DNA from: Fundicoccus sp052116145
Lineage (GTDB): Bacteria; Bacillota; Bacilli; Lactobacillales; Aerococcaceae
Direction of reading: 5' to 3'
DNA length: 64,000 nt
NCBI RefSeq assembly: GCF_052116145.1
Contig: NZ_JBQKLQ010000002.1
Coordinates: forward strand, 186,001-250,000
This document shows, one piece after another, positions 26,562 through 34,369 of this stretch. The notes under the pieces were generated by a model, which was given only the letters and a program-made list of their open reading frames with translations, was not told the DNA's origin and made no database searches. Within the stretch, counting starts at the first letter, position 1. Every line of letters begins with the position of its first letter. The position numbers and the translations under genes were made by a program.

Positions 26562-27872
26562 TTAAGCTTTTAGTGATGTCCGGATGCGCGGATCAAGTAC
26601 GGCATACAAGAGATCAACGATTAGATTGACGATTGACACGATAATCGCGATGTAAATCACGCCGCCTAAAACGGCTGGAATATCGGGCACGAATTGTTTT
26701 TCGACAATATAGCTACCGACGCCATTAATATTGAAGACTTGTTCCGTCACAGCGGAGCCGCCTAACATGCCACCAAATTGTAAGCCAATCACGGTGACAA
26801 CCGGAATTAAGGCATTGGGAATGATATGGCGCCAAATGATGCGCCAATTAGAAAGGCCTTTTGAACGTGCGGTTAATAAGTAATCTTCATGAATAACTTC
26901 CAAGGTTGAGCCACGGGTCATCCGGGCCACGGCGGCGGCTAGGCTGGTACCTAAAACGACGGCTGGCATCAATAAAGACCAAGGGTTGCTTGGATTATAA
27001 GTGGCTGGTAGCCAGCGGTTTTCGATGGCGAAATTGAAAATAAAAATCAGGCCAAGCCAAAAAGTTGGAATCGATAGCCCAATTAAAGCTAGGAACATAA
27101 AGAATTGATCAAACAAGGAATTAGCTTTGACGGCTGCGTAAATGCCTGCCGGTATCGCGATGGCTAAGGCGATTCCTAATGAAAAGAAGGTCAATTGCAG
27201 CGTCACTGGGAAGCGGCGCACCAAGGCGTCAATCACGAATTCATTGCCGACATAGGTATAGCCGAAATCAAAGGTCGCAACCCCCTTTAAAGTGCGGGCT
27301 AATTGAAGCCAATAAGAATCGTTCAAACCATGTAAGAGATTGAAGTTATCAATTTGTTGCGGTGTGGCTTGGACGCCCAGAATATTGACGGCCGGTTCTG
27401 ATGGCGAGAAATATAATAAGGTAAAGACGATGGTGGTAACGCCGAGGATCACGAAGACCATTTGGAAGAGTCTTTCAATGATATAGCGTAATAGGGGTAG
27501 CCGGTAGAGCATCATCAAACCTAACATCGGCCATGCTAAAATCATAGCCGTGATAAAGCCCTTGCGGTTGGTCATTAGTTCGCCAAAACGCTTCGCAAGC
27601 GTTCGATTGCCTCCATTGTTTTTGCGCGTGTGTTTGAGGCGTTTAGCGACGATTTTCGCCGTCTCTTCTGGACTCTTATTTTCTCCGAAGTAGTGTTGTT
27701 TGTTTTGTTCTTCGGTGTGTAGCTTGTGGTTGGCTGGCGGTGGTGGGCTGGCCGGTTGTTTTCTATATAAGTATAGGTGTAAGGGCAGTCCGAGTAGCCA
27801 GAGCGCGATGCGGTAGGGCCAGCGTCCGTGCATCTGTTGGTAGAGTGCGCTCCAGTGTCTTGTGTGGGTCAT
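26562..27872 (-). CDS. Peptide ABC transporter permease, DppB type with N-terminal extension
   Basis: The start is the ATG at 27872 (GGAGGTGACACA directly upstream). The last 310 residues are a typical DppB/OppB permease, starting at YIIERLFQMVFVILGVTTIVFTLL and including the EAA loop TARSKGLSNWRIIWRHIIPNA. The first 125 residues are extra: a short hydrophobic helix, a Pro-rich and charged linker (QPASPPPPANHK), a basic region and another hydrophobic helix. Total 436 residues against about 310-340 for the family. It is the first gene of the operon and is divergent from the ATPase gene, with which it forms one transporter. Confidence 0.85.
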   Translation of the reverse strand: MTHTRHWSALYQQMHGRWPYRIALWLLGLPLHLYLYRKQPASPPPPANHKLHTEEQNKQHYFGENKSPEETAKIVAKRLKHTRKNNGGNRTLAKRFGELMTNRKGFITAMILAWPMLGLMMLYRLPLLRYIIERLFQMVFVILGVTTIVFTLLYFSPSEPAVNILGVQATPQQIDNFNLLHGLNDSYWLQLARTLKGVATFDFGYTYVGNEFVIDALVRRFPVTLQLTFFSLGIALAIAIPAGIYAAVKANSLFDQFFMFLALIGLSIPTFWLGLIFIFNFAIENRWLPATYNPSNPWSLLMPAVVLGTSLAAAVARMTRGSTLEVIHEDYLLTARSKGLSNWRIIWRHIIPNALIPVVTVIGLQFGGMLGGSAVTEQVFNINGVGSYIVEKQFVPDIPAVLGGVIYIAIIVSIVNLIVDLLYAVLDPRIRTSLKA

Positions 27873-28880
27873 TGTGTCACCTCCGGGTATTTTCTTTGTC
27901 ATTATACTGCTTATGTGCTGGGGGTGGTTTTAGGATTTTCTAATGGCTAGTGTTCGGTTTTTTGAAGGGGTGGTTGGGCGTTGGGGGTGGTTTTGGTGTG
28001 TTATAATGAGCGCTGTTAATTCATGAGAGGCTGGTGTTTGGTATGTCTGAGATTTTATCCGTTAAGCAGTTAGGGCTGAGTTTCGAGAGCGAGGATCAGT
28101 TTCAGGAGGTTTTGAGCGAGGTGTCCTTTTCGGTCGCTGCGGGCGAGATTGTTGGGATTATTGGTGAGTCCGGTAGTGGTAAGAGTATGACGGCGCGTTC
28201 GGTGACCCGTTTGTTGCCGGACAATGCGCGGATGGCTCCAGAAAGTCAGGTGGTGTTTAAGGGGCAGGATGTGTTGTCCTTGAAGCCGCGCGCTTTGCGT
28301 CGTTTATTGGGGCAGGAGATTGGGATGATTTTTCAGGATCCGTTGAGTTTTTTAAATCCGACGATGACAGTTGGCGAGCAAATTGTTGAGGTCTTGCGTT
28401 TGCATCGTAAGGTGTCGAGGCGTGCTGCACGGACTGAGGCAATCGCTTTAATGAGCGCGATTGGCATTAAGGAGCCGGCTGCGCGTTTTAAGTTGTATCC
28501 GCACGAGTTTTCAGGTGGGATGCGTCAGCGGATTATGATTGCGATTGCTTTGGCCGGCAAGCCGAGCTTGTTGATTGCGGATGAGCCAACGACGGCTTTG
28601 GATGTCACGATTCAAGCGCAAATTTTGACACTGATTAAGGATTTACAGGCCGAGTTGGGTTTGTCTGTTCTATTGATTAGTCATGACTTTGGAGTTGTGG
28701 CGCAAATTTGTACGCGGGTGATTGTGATGCAGAATGGTCGCATTGTTGAGCAAGGGCCGATTGAGGAGCTGTTCGCTTCGCCTAAGCATCCTTATACGAA
28801 ATTGTTGTTGGACGCGGTACCTAGAATCGAGCAAGAGAAAGTGCCGCGCAAGATTGGGGTATTAGCAGATGAGCATAAGG
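27560..28880. other. Local G-rich compositional island across the divergent promoter
   Basis: Between about 27560 and 28880 the plus strand is markedly rich in G and T. It covers the 5' end of the DppB-type gene, the intergenic region and the first half of the ATPase gene, which there uses mostly G-ending codons (GCG, GAG, TTG, AAG). Past about 28890 the same reading frame changes abruptly to A- and C-ending codons (GAA, CAA, GTC, GCC). The two halves look as if they have different histories. Confidence 0.6.
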
Positions 28881-29800
28881 CGGTGGCAGTCGCATCAGAC
28901 AATGAAGGATTTGCCAAAAGCCCCCTTCAACCTCTAATTTCCGTTGAAAAATTAGAGCAAGTCTTTGACCTTGGCAAAGGTCAACAAGTCAAAGCCGTTA
29001 ACCAAGTCGACTTGGACATTTACCGCGGTGAAACGCTAGGTTTGGTTGGTGAATCTGGTTCAGGAAAATCTACATTAGGTCGTGCGATTCTACAATTATA
29101 TCAACCTACTAGCGGTCGCATCATGTTCCATGGTTTCGACTTGCAGCAACTAACACGAGCTGAACGGTTGCGTGTCCGTAAAGACATGCAGATTATTTTC
29201 CAAGATCCTTATGCTTCTTTAGACCCGCGTATGAAAGTCGAAGATATTATCGGTGAAGCCCTCGATACCCACGGCCTAGTCAAAAACGCTAGCCAACGCC
29301 GAGAGCGCATCGAAGAATTATTGGCACTCGTCGAACTCGACGCTAGCTTTGCCAGTCGCTTCCCCCACGAATTCTCTGGCGGACAGCGTCAAAGAATTGG
29401 AATCGCCCGCGCCTTAGCCGTTGAACCTGACTTCATTGTGGCCGACGAGCCCTTGTCTGCCTTGGACGTATCGATTCAAGCTCAAATTATCGACTTGATG
29501 CAAAAACTACAGGAACAGTTGGGCCTAACTTATTTATTTATCGCGCATGACTTGGCAGTTGTGAAGCAAATTAGCGACCGGGTGGCCGTGATGCAACATG
29601 GTCAAATCGTCGAAATCGCCGAAACAAATGAACTGTATGACAAGCCGTTGCATCCCTACACGCAACAGTTATTAAGTGCCGTACCTCGTCTTGACGCCCA
29701 GTTTCGTGCCAGTGACCAGGAAATTAAAGACGCTGTGCCTGCCAGCCAACACGTTGTGACACTGGTCGAAGTCAGTCCAGGCCACTTCGTGGCACAATAG
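28043..29800 (+). CDS. Peptide ABC transporter, two fused ATPase domains (DppD-DppF type)
   Basis: The 585-residue protein carries two complete nucleotide-binding domains. First half: Walker A GESGSGKS, signature SGGMRQR, Walker B LLIADEPT. Second half: Walker A GESGSGKST, signature SGGQRQR, Walker B IVADEPLSALD. Each half ends with the peptide-transporter HPYT motif. I choose ATG 28043 over GTG 28034, which would touch the GAGAGG site. It powers the two permeases encoded divergently. The first half has G-ending codons and the second A/C-ending ones, with the switch near 28890, close to the junction of the two domains. Confidence 0.9.
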   Translation: MSEILSVKQLGLSFESEDQFQEVLSEVSFSVAAGEIVGIIGESGSGKSMTARSVTRLLPDNARMAPESQVVFKGQDVLSLKPRALRRLLGQEIGMIFQDPLSFLNPTMTVGEQIVEVLRLHRKVSRRAARTEAIALMSAIGIKEPAARFKLYPHEFSGGMRQRIMIAIALAGKPSLLIADEPTTALDVTIQAQILTLIKDLQAELGLSVLLISHDFGVVAQICTRVIVMQNGRIVEQGPIEELFASPKHPYTKLLLDAVPRIEQEKVPRKIGVLADEHKAVAVASDNEGFAKSPLQPLISVEKLEQVFDLGKGQQVKAVNQVDLDIYRGETLGLVGESGSGKSTLGRAILQLYQPTSGRIMFHGFDLQQLTRAERLRVRKDMQIIFQDPYASLDPRMKVEDIIGEALDTHGLVKNASQRRERIEELLALVELDASFASRFPHEFSGGQRQRIGIARALAVEPDFIVADEPLSALDVSIQAQIIDLMQKLQEQLGLTYLFIAHDLAVVKQISDRVAVMQHGQIVEIAETNELYDKPLHPYTQQLLSAVPRLDAQFRASDQEIKDAVPASQHVVTLVEVSPGHFVAQ

Positions 29801-29868
29801 TCGCTGATGCTAGTTGTGCCTTTGTTGGCGCGTGAATAGGTGCTTATATATATAATAGAAGAATTTGG

Positions 29869-29898
29869 TCATCCGTCTGTGGCGGATGATTTTTTTAT
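29869..29898 (+). terminator. Terminator of the fused ATPase gene
   Basis: TCATCCG and CGGATGA form a 7-bp stem with a T-run directly behind it. Confidence 0.7.
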
Positions 29899-29930
29899 TG
29901 GGGCTGGGAGACAGCTGTCCGGCTTTAGGT

Positions 29931-29985
29931 TGGGTTGGGTTGGGTTGGGTTGGGTTGGGTTGGGTTGGGTTGGGTTGGGTTGGGT
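29931..29985 (+). repeat. Pentanucleotide microsatellite (TGGGT)11
   Basis: Eleven perfect units of TGGGT, followed by degenerate TTCGTGTTCG and TTTTGGG. Eleven evenly spaced GGG runs could form G-quadruplexes. It lies behind the ATPase terminator. A sister CCCAA repeat sits at 42074-42114. Several frames stay open through it, but none has a start site or coding character. Confidence 0.95.
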
Positions 29986-30032
29986 TCGTGTTCGTGTTCG
30001 GGTTTTGGGTTCGAGCGCAAAAAGACACAAGA

Positions 30033-30331
30033 GTATTTGCTTCATACACGAAACGAAGCAAATACACCCACACCGCCGGTTAGAAAAAAACATAAAACAC
30101 CAGCGGTGTCGTTCGCTCCTAGCTCACGACGATTAAAACTAGCATCCGCCCTTTATATAATCGTCAGACACGCAGTGGCTGACACCTTTGTCTCTTGTCT
30201 TTTGTCTTTTGAGTAGTCTTGCTAATTCTTTAAATAGCCTTACTTGAAGGATTGCTGTAAAATTAGGGGTGAACATTATTGAAGAAGGCAACCGACCACT
30301 CACTTCTTTAGTCGTCCAGCTCACGACTAAA
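30033..30331. other. Gap with several strong hairpins upstream of the YhhX-like gene
   Basis: An 11-bp perfect stem lies at 30033-30043/30055-30065 (GTATTTGCTTC). A 7-bp stem ACACCGC/GCGGTGT lies at 30070/30103. A 9-bp stem TTTAGTCGT/ACGACTAAA lies at 30307-30315/30323-30331, and a second ACGACTAAA copy at about 30351-30359 could pair with the same left arm. None has a T-run. No coding frame is visible. They could be relics of a mobile element or leader structures. Confidence 0.5.
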
Positions 30332-30409
30332 GTTTTCTTGGCTCGTGAACCGCACGACTAAAGTTCGGTTACTCCCAGGCTATTTTTCCAGATTTGAAAG
30401 GAGCGTTTT

Positions 30410-31423
30410 ATGTTAACAATTGCTTATATTGGTAATGGTAAGAGTACGAATCGGTATCACTTACCTTTTGCGACCAAGGTTGAAGGAATACGCGTCAAAA
30501 CAATCTACAACCGAACGATTAAAGATACTTGGCAGCCACTAGTTGACATCCATTATACAAGTGATATTCAAGAAGTCTATCAAGACCCGGAAATTCAACT
30601 GGTTGTGGTCGCTACGCCTGGTGATACTCATTTCGATTTAGCCAAAGATTGTCTCAATCACGATAAACATGTCTTAGTTGAAAAACCTTTCTGTGAAACA
30701 GCAGCCGAAGCGCGCGAACTATTTGCGCTTGCCAAAGAAAAAAAGCTATTTATTCAATGCTACCAGAATCGGCGCTTTGACTCAGATTTCCTAACAGTTC
30801 AAGAGGTGATTGCAAGTGGACGCCTTGGGAATATTCTGGAAGTTGAAATGCATTTTGACTACTACCGACCTGAAATTCCAGAAAGCTCCACCAGCTTTTC
30901 GGCGATCCATAGTTATTTATATGGCCATGGGTGTCATACGCTTGACCAAGTACTGTCCTATTGGGGCGAACCGGACCGTGTGCATTACGATGTGCGCCAG
31001 TTGCTTGGTGAGGGCCGGATGAATGACTATTTTGATATTGATTTGTATTATGGTCAGACAAAAGTCTCGGTTAAGTCGAGTTATTTCAGACTGCTTGAAC
31101 GACCAAGTTTTATTGTTTATGGCAGCAAAGGTATCTTTATCAAGCAAACGAAAGACCGTCAAGAAGCAGATTTGAAACGATTTTACATGCCGGACCAGGC
31201 AAATTTCGGCCTTGATCAGCCGGAACATTATGGCGCTTTAACTTATATCGACACTGACGGCGTGCTGCACGAGGAGAAGATCATCTCCCAAGTCGGTGAT
31301 TACAGTCGGATTTACGAAGGGATTTATCGCTCGATTATTCACGGCGACGAGAAAATCGTCAAAGACCATGAAACGATTCGCTTGATGGAAATTCTGGAAG
31401 CCGGCATCCAAGGCCTTAAATAA
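30410..31423 (+). CDS. Gfo/Idh/MocA family oxidoreductase, YhhX-like
   Basis: The 337-residue enzyme starts MLTIAYIGNGKSTNRYHLPF, an NAD(P)-binding Rossmann segment that resembles E. coli YhhX (GFGKSTTRYHLP). The family EKP motif is in VLVEKPF (about residue 91-97), followed by CYQNRRFDSDFLTVQ. The C-terminal alpha/beta domain contains HFDYYRPE and GHGCHTLDQ. Such enzymes oxidise or reduce sugars or related compounds; the substrate is not known. GAAAGGAG gives the start. A paralogue of the same length lies at 53553-54563, about three quarters identical by eye. It stands alone, with terminators on its right. Confidence 0.85.
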   Translation: MLTIAYIGNGKSTNRYHLPFATKVEGIRVKTIYNRTIKDTWQPLVDIHYTSDIQEVYQDPEIQLVVVATPGDTHFDLAKDCLNHDKHVLVEKPFCETAAEARELFALAKEKKLFIQCYQNRRFDSDFLTVQEVIASGRLGNILEVEMHFDYYRPEIPESSTSFSAIHSYLYGHGCHTLDQVLSYWGEPDRVHYDVRQLLGEGRMNDYFDIDLYYGQTKVSVKSSYFRLLERPSFIVYGSKGIFIKQTKDRQEADLKRFYMPDQANFGLDQPEHYGALTYIDTDGVLHEEKIISQVGDYSRIYEGIYRSIIHGDEKIVKDHETIRLMEILEAGIQGLK

Positions 31424-31453
31424 TTCCAAGGCGCAACGGTCTGACACGCGCTG

Positions 31454-31558
31454 AATAACGCTCCACGCAAAAAAAGAACGCCGATCATCTGCAGTCGATC
31501 AAACGCAATAACGCTCCACGCAAAAAGAACGCCGAGCTATCTGCTCAGCGTTCTTTTA
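31454..31558. terminator. Duplicated segment ending in a bidirectional terminator
   Basis: A segment of about 30 bases (AATAACGCTCCACGC, A-run, AGAACGCCGA) occurs at 31454 and again at 31507. The second copy is part of a strong hairpin AAAGAACGC...GCGTTCTTT with a T-run at 31525-31558. It terminates the oxidoreductase gene and the convergent FLP gene. Confidence 0.75.
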
Positions 31559-31593
31559 GTCGTATGACTTCCATTCAAAGCACGCCTACGGCG

Positions 31594-32283
31594 TCAAGCG
31601 TCACTCATCATCAACATGCCATCTAAATCTAGCACCTCGATTTCGCGCTGTGCCAATTGACGGATAAAACCAGCCTCCTCCAACTCCTTGAACTTTCGGC
31701 TGACCGTTTCTGGCGTGGTCCCCAGATAAGCCGCAATATCTTTTCTAGCCATCGGCAACTTAATTACCTGACGGTTGCCCAGTGGTGCCTGGGCATTCTG
31801 TTCGATGAAATAAATGAGACGACTCAAGACATTCTCAGTGCTCAAGGTCATGGCTTGGCGCTCGGACTTAACCAGACGATTGGCGACTTCTTTTAACAGA
31901 AATCGAGTAATCGACGGATTCTCGTCTAAAATTTCATTCAAGTCATCACGATTAATAATGCAAACATTCGCCTCACGAATCGCTTCGGCATACTCCTCAT
32001 GCTCACTCGCTTGGTCAAAAATCGTCCATTCACCCGTGAAATCACCGGGATACAGCAACCGCACCAATTGTTCCTTCCCATTGGAAGCCATCCGCGTAAC
32101 CCTGATGACCCCTTGATTAATCACATATAAACTGTCATCGGAGTCACCCGCTTGATACAGGTATTCCCCTTTTTTCAACTTCCGATGCTTGGCTCGTTGA
32201 CCTATTTTGTCCATCATCTCATCATTCAAATGATTAAAAATCGGCACGATCCGAATACACGCATAAGCCTTCGTCTCACTCAT
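31594..32283 (-). CDS. Crp/Fnr family regulator, FLP type
   Basis: The 229 residues have a cyclic-nucleotide-binding-type beta roll (about 15-130), a dimer helix and a Crp-type helix-turn-helix with YLGTTPETVSRKFKEL. The E--SR pattern in the recognition helix is the one that gives FNR its TTGAT specificity. The four cysteines of an iron-sulfur FNR are absent. There are two, Cys9 and Cys108, close to the positions of the redox-active pair in Lactobacillus casei FLP, so a thiol/disulfide switch is likely. Four FNR-type boxes lie at promoters within 6 kb. A decayed second copy lies at 33803-34166. Confidence 0.88.
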   Translation of the reverse strand: MSETKAYACIRIVPIFNHLNDEMMDKIGQRAKHRKLKKGEYLYQAGDSDDSLYVINQGVIRVTRMASNGKEQLVRLLYPGDFTGEWTIFDQASEHEEYAEAIREANVCIINRDDLNEILDENPSITRFLLKEVANRLVKSERQAMTLSTENVLSRLIYFIEQNAQAPLGNRQVIKLPMARKDIAAYLGTTPETVSRKFKELEEAGFIRQLAQREIEVLDLDGMLMMSDA

Positions 32284-32334
32284 CGTCTCACTTCACTTTC
32301 TTTTAACCTCTTACCAGAATACTTTTCAAGATCG

Positions 32335-32568
32335 TCACGGACGATTGACTTTCGAATATAACACATCATAGCCTAACTTCTCAATTTCTTGTTCTAACGC
32401 CTCAAGTTGAATCATCTGCTTGTCAAAAACAACTTTAAGTTTATTTGAATTATATAAGCCACGACTGCCTTCCTGACTGACTCCGTTTAAAGATTTGATG
32501 GTTGCCTCAATTTTATGAAGGCAAGAAGGACAGTCTAACGTCCCAAGTTGTATAATTGCTGATGTCAT
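32335..32568 (-). CDS. Small heavy-metal-associated (HMA) domain protein
   Basis: The 77-residue product is a single ferredoxin-like HMA fold with the metal motif CPSC at residues 13-16 (GTLDCPSCLHKIE), instead of the MxCxxC form. I choose the ATG at 32568; the adjacent ATG at 32571 is only 4 bases from AAGGAGG. It resembles the 77-residue protein at 35953-36186, about half the residues being shared. CopZ-like chaperones deliver copper or other soft metals to P-type ATPases. It lies directly behind the 32617-32919 gene and is probably transcribed with it from the FNR-box promoter. Confidence 0.8.
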   Translation of the reverse strand: MTSAIIQLGTLDCPSCLHKIEATIKSLNGVSQEGSRGLYNSNKLKVVFDKQMIQLEALEQEIEKLGYDVLYSKVNRP

Positions 32569-32616
32569 CATCGTTCCTCCTTGTTTCATAATCTTAGTAA
32601 TGGGCTTGCGTGGCCC

Positions 32617-32919
32617 TTATTCTACGACTTCTGCCCGATATAGTTTATCCGCATTTTCTAAATCCTGATAAACCGCTGCAAAGGTTTCACACGTATCACC
32701 AGGAATTTCATAGTGATCCGTCACGGCAGCTAAACGGTCAAAGGCTTGGGTTAAAGCTGTTGCATCTGCTTCTTGCTTAACTTCTGCTAAAATCTCTTCA
32801 TATAAAGCTTTAACCTCATGAACTTCTGGGTGATTGCCCACATGAACCTTAGAGATAGCTGTTGTATACATGTTTAGTTTTTCCTCGTTATCTAATAAAA
32901 AAGTTTTTAATGTTGTCAT
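32617..32919 (-). CDS. Small helical protein with conserved His/Cys, RIC/hemerythrin-like
   Basis: The 100-residue protein is all-helical and soluble. It carries VHVGNHPEVHEVKALYEEI and HYEIPGDTCETFAAVYQDL, a pattern I associate with small lactic acid bacterial proteins annotated as related to di-iron (RIC-type) iron-sulfur repair proteins. The assignment is tentative. His27, His31, His34, His69 and Cys76 (approximate numbering) could bind iron. AGGAGG precedes the ATG. Its promoter has an FNR-type box, and the next gene is the HMA protein. A role in nitrosative or redox stress would fit. Confidence 0.55.
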   Translation of the reverse strand: MTTLKTFLLDNEEKLNMYTTAISKVHVGNHPEVHEVKALYEEILAEVKQEADATALTQAFDRLAAVTDHYEIPGDTCETFAAVYQDLENADKLYRAEVVE

Positions 32920-32946
32920 TTATATTCCTCCTTAGTTGTTAAGACC

Positions 32947-32988
32947 ATTTTACCGCGGATTGGCTGGAATTAAATTGACGCACATCAA
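32947..32988 (-). promoter_or_regulatory. FNR/FLP-type promoter of the 32919 operon
   Basis: Box TTGACGCACATCAA at 32975-32988 (TTGA-N6-TCAA). On the minus strand a -10 element TAAAAT lies at 32952-32947, which puts the box centre near -41.5. This is a class II activator position. Confidence 0.7.
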
Positions 32989-33175
32989 GTTTTTATTTGC
33001 TATAAAAAAGCTGGTAAATCAGGAGTCTTTTTAAATTTCACTGTTTGCTCTTCTAAATATTGAAATTTCTTTATATTTTCGCCAACCTCATCTTAACTCT
33101 GCATACTTGTATTATACTTTATTTTTCCATATTATTCCTCGCTTTTCAGCATTATACTCCATTCGATTGGACTCT

Positions 33176-33803
33176 ACTCTACTTGTCTTCTTTCTACTCT
33201 CCTCGCCTTGCTTCTACTCCCCACGCCTTCTTTCTACTCTCCTCGCCTTGCTTCTACTCCCCACGCCTTCTTTCTACTCTCCTCACCTTGCTTCTACTCC
33301 CCTCGCCTTCTTTCTACTCTCCTCGCCTTCTTTCTACTCTCCTCACCTTGCTTCTACTCCCCACGCCTTCTTTCTACTCCCCACGCCTTCTTTCTACTCT
33401 CCTCACCTTCTTTTTACTCTCCTCGCCTTCTTTCTACTCTCCTCGCCTTCTTTCTACTCTCCTCGCCTTCTTTCTACTCTCCTCGCCTTCTTTCTACTCT
33501 CCTCGCCTTCTTTCTACTCTCCTCGCCTTCTTTCTACTCCCCACGCCTTCTTTTTACTCTCCTCGCCTTCTTTTTACTCTCCTCGCCTTCTTTTTACTCT
33601 CCTCGCCTTCTTTTTACTCTCCTCGCCTTCTTTTTACTCTCCTCGCCTTGCTTCTACTCTCCTCGCCTTGCTTCTACTCTCCATACCTTGCTTCTACTCT
33701 CCATACCTTGCTTCTACTCTCCATACCTTGCTTCTACTCTCCATACCTTGCTTCTACTCTCCATACCTTGCTTCTACTCTCCTCGCCTTCTTTCTACTCT
33801 CCT
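33176..33803. repeat. Polypyrimidine minisatellite, about 31 units of 20 bp
   Basis: Units such as CTTCTTTCTACTCTCCTCGC with variants (CCCCACGC, CCATACC, CTTGCTTC) repeat head to tail for about 630 bp. The plus strand is almost only C and T. All three plus frames are open because 20 is not a multiple of 3, and each gives the same peptide period. I read this as non-coding. The same 12-base core reappears at about 34167, behind the regulator pseudogene. Confidence 0.95.
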
Positions 33804-34166
33804 ATCATCAGCATGCCATCCAAATCGTGCACCTCGATTTGACGGTTCGACCGCTGAATCGTCTGCTGATTATCCAAATCGGCTTGCGTATTCTGCTCGA
33901 TGTAAGAAATCAGCCTACTCAGCACCATCGCCTAGCGCTTTGAATCATTCAAACGATTCGCAACTTCCTACAACAGAAAACGCGTAAATGGTCGGTTAGT
34001 CGTCCAGAATCATGTTCATATCCGCACGACTAATCACACAAACTCGCGCCTCACGAATCGCCTCAGCGTACTCCTCGTGCTCACCCGAATTACACCTTTG
34101 TTAATCACTTACAGACTATCATCCGAGTCTCCGGCGCGATACGAATAATCGCCATTCTTCACAGGT
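33803..34166 (-). pseudogene. Decayed second Crp/Fnr (FLP-type) regulator gene
   Basis: The minus strand here aligns with the intact regulator at 31594-32283. 33803-33845 resembles its last codons (MLMM, then the LDLDG region). 33882-34090 resembles the middle (dimer helix and AEAIREA segment). 34091-34165 resembles the beta roll (DSDDSLYVINQGVIR). Two internal deletions and several stops have removed the recognition helix and part of the sensor. No start is left. Minisatellite units flank it on both sides. Confidence 0.8.
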
Positions 34167-34188
34167 ACTCTCCTCGCCTACTTATGCT

Positions 34189-34236
34189 AAAAAAAAACAT
34201 ACGACCACTGCCTACACAACAGTGTCGTATGTTTCG
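34189..34236. terminator. Bidirectional terminator
   Basis: AACATACGAC and GTCGTATGTT with an inner ACTG/CAGT pairing, eight A residues to the left and a T-run to the right. On the minus strand it is the terminator for the L,D-transpeptidase gene. Confidence 0.75.
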
Positions 34237-34369
34237 TGAGATTTATCTCTTAGATTTTAAACAGTTGCCAGCAAGCCACATCATTACCCAGCAATTTCAA
34301 TTCCAACCAAACTAAAACCGGTCTAATCCTAGTCAAACCCATTCCCAAACTTGAGTCCGTTAAAGCACC

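Noticed and set aside
29810..30216. Several small frames over the TGGGT repeat
   Set aside because: They arise from the pentanucleotide repeat and have no start signals.
30033..30400. Riboswitch before the YhhX-like gene
   Set aside because: The hairpins match no class I know, lack a terminator next to the gene, and look more like repeat relics.
33060..33987. Three overlapping plus-strand frames of 259-278 residues, Ser/Leu/Tyr rich
   Set aside because: They are the three frames of a 20-bp tandem repeat, give the same peptide period, and have no ribosome binding site or normal start.
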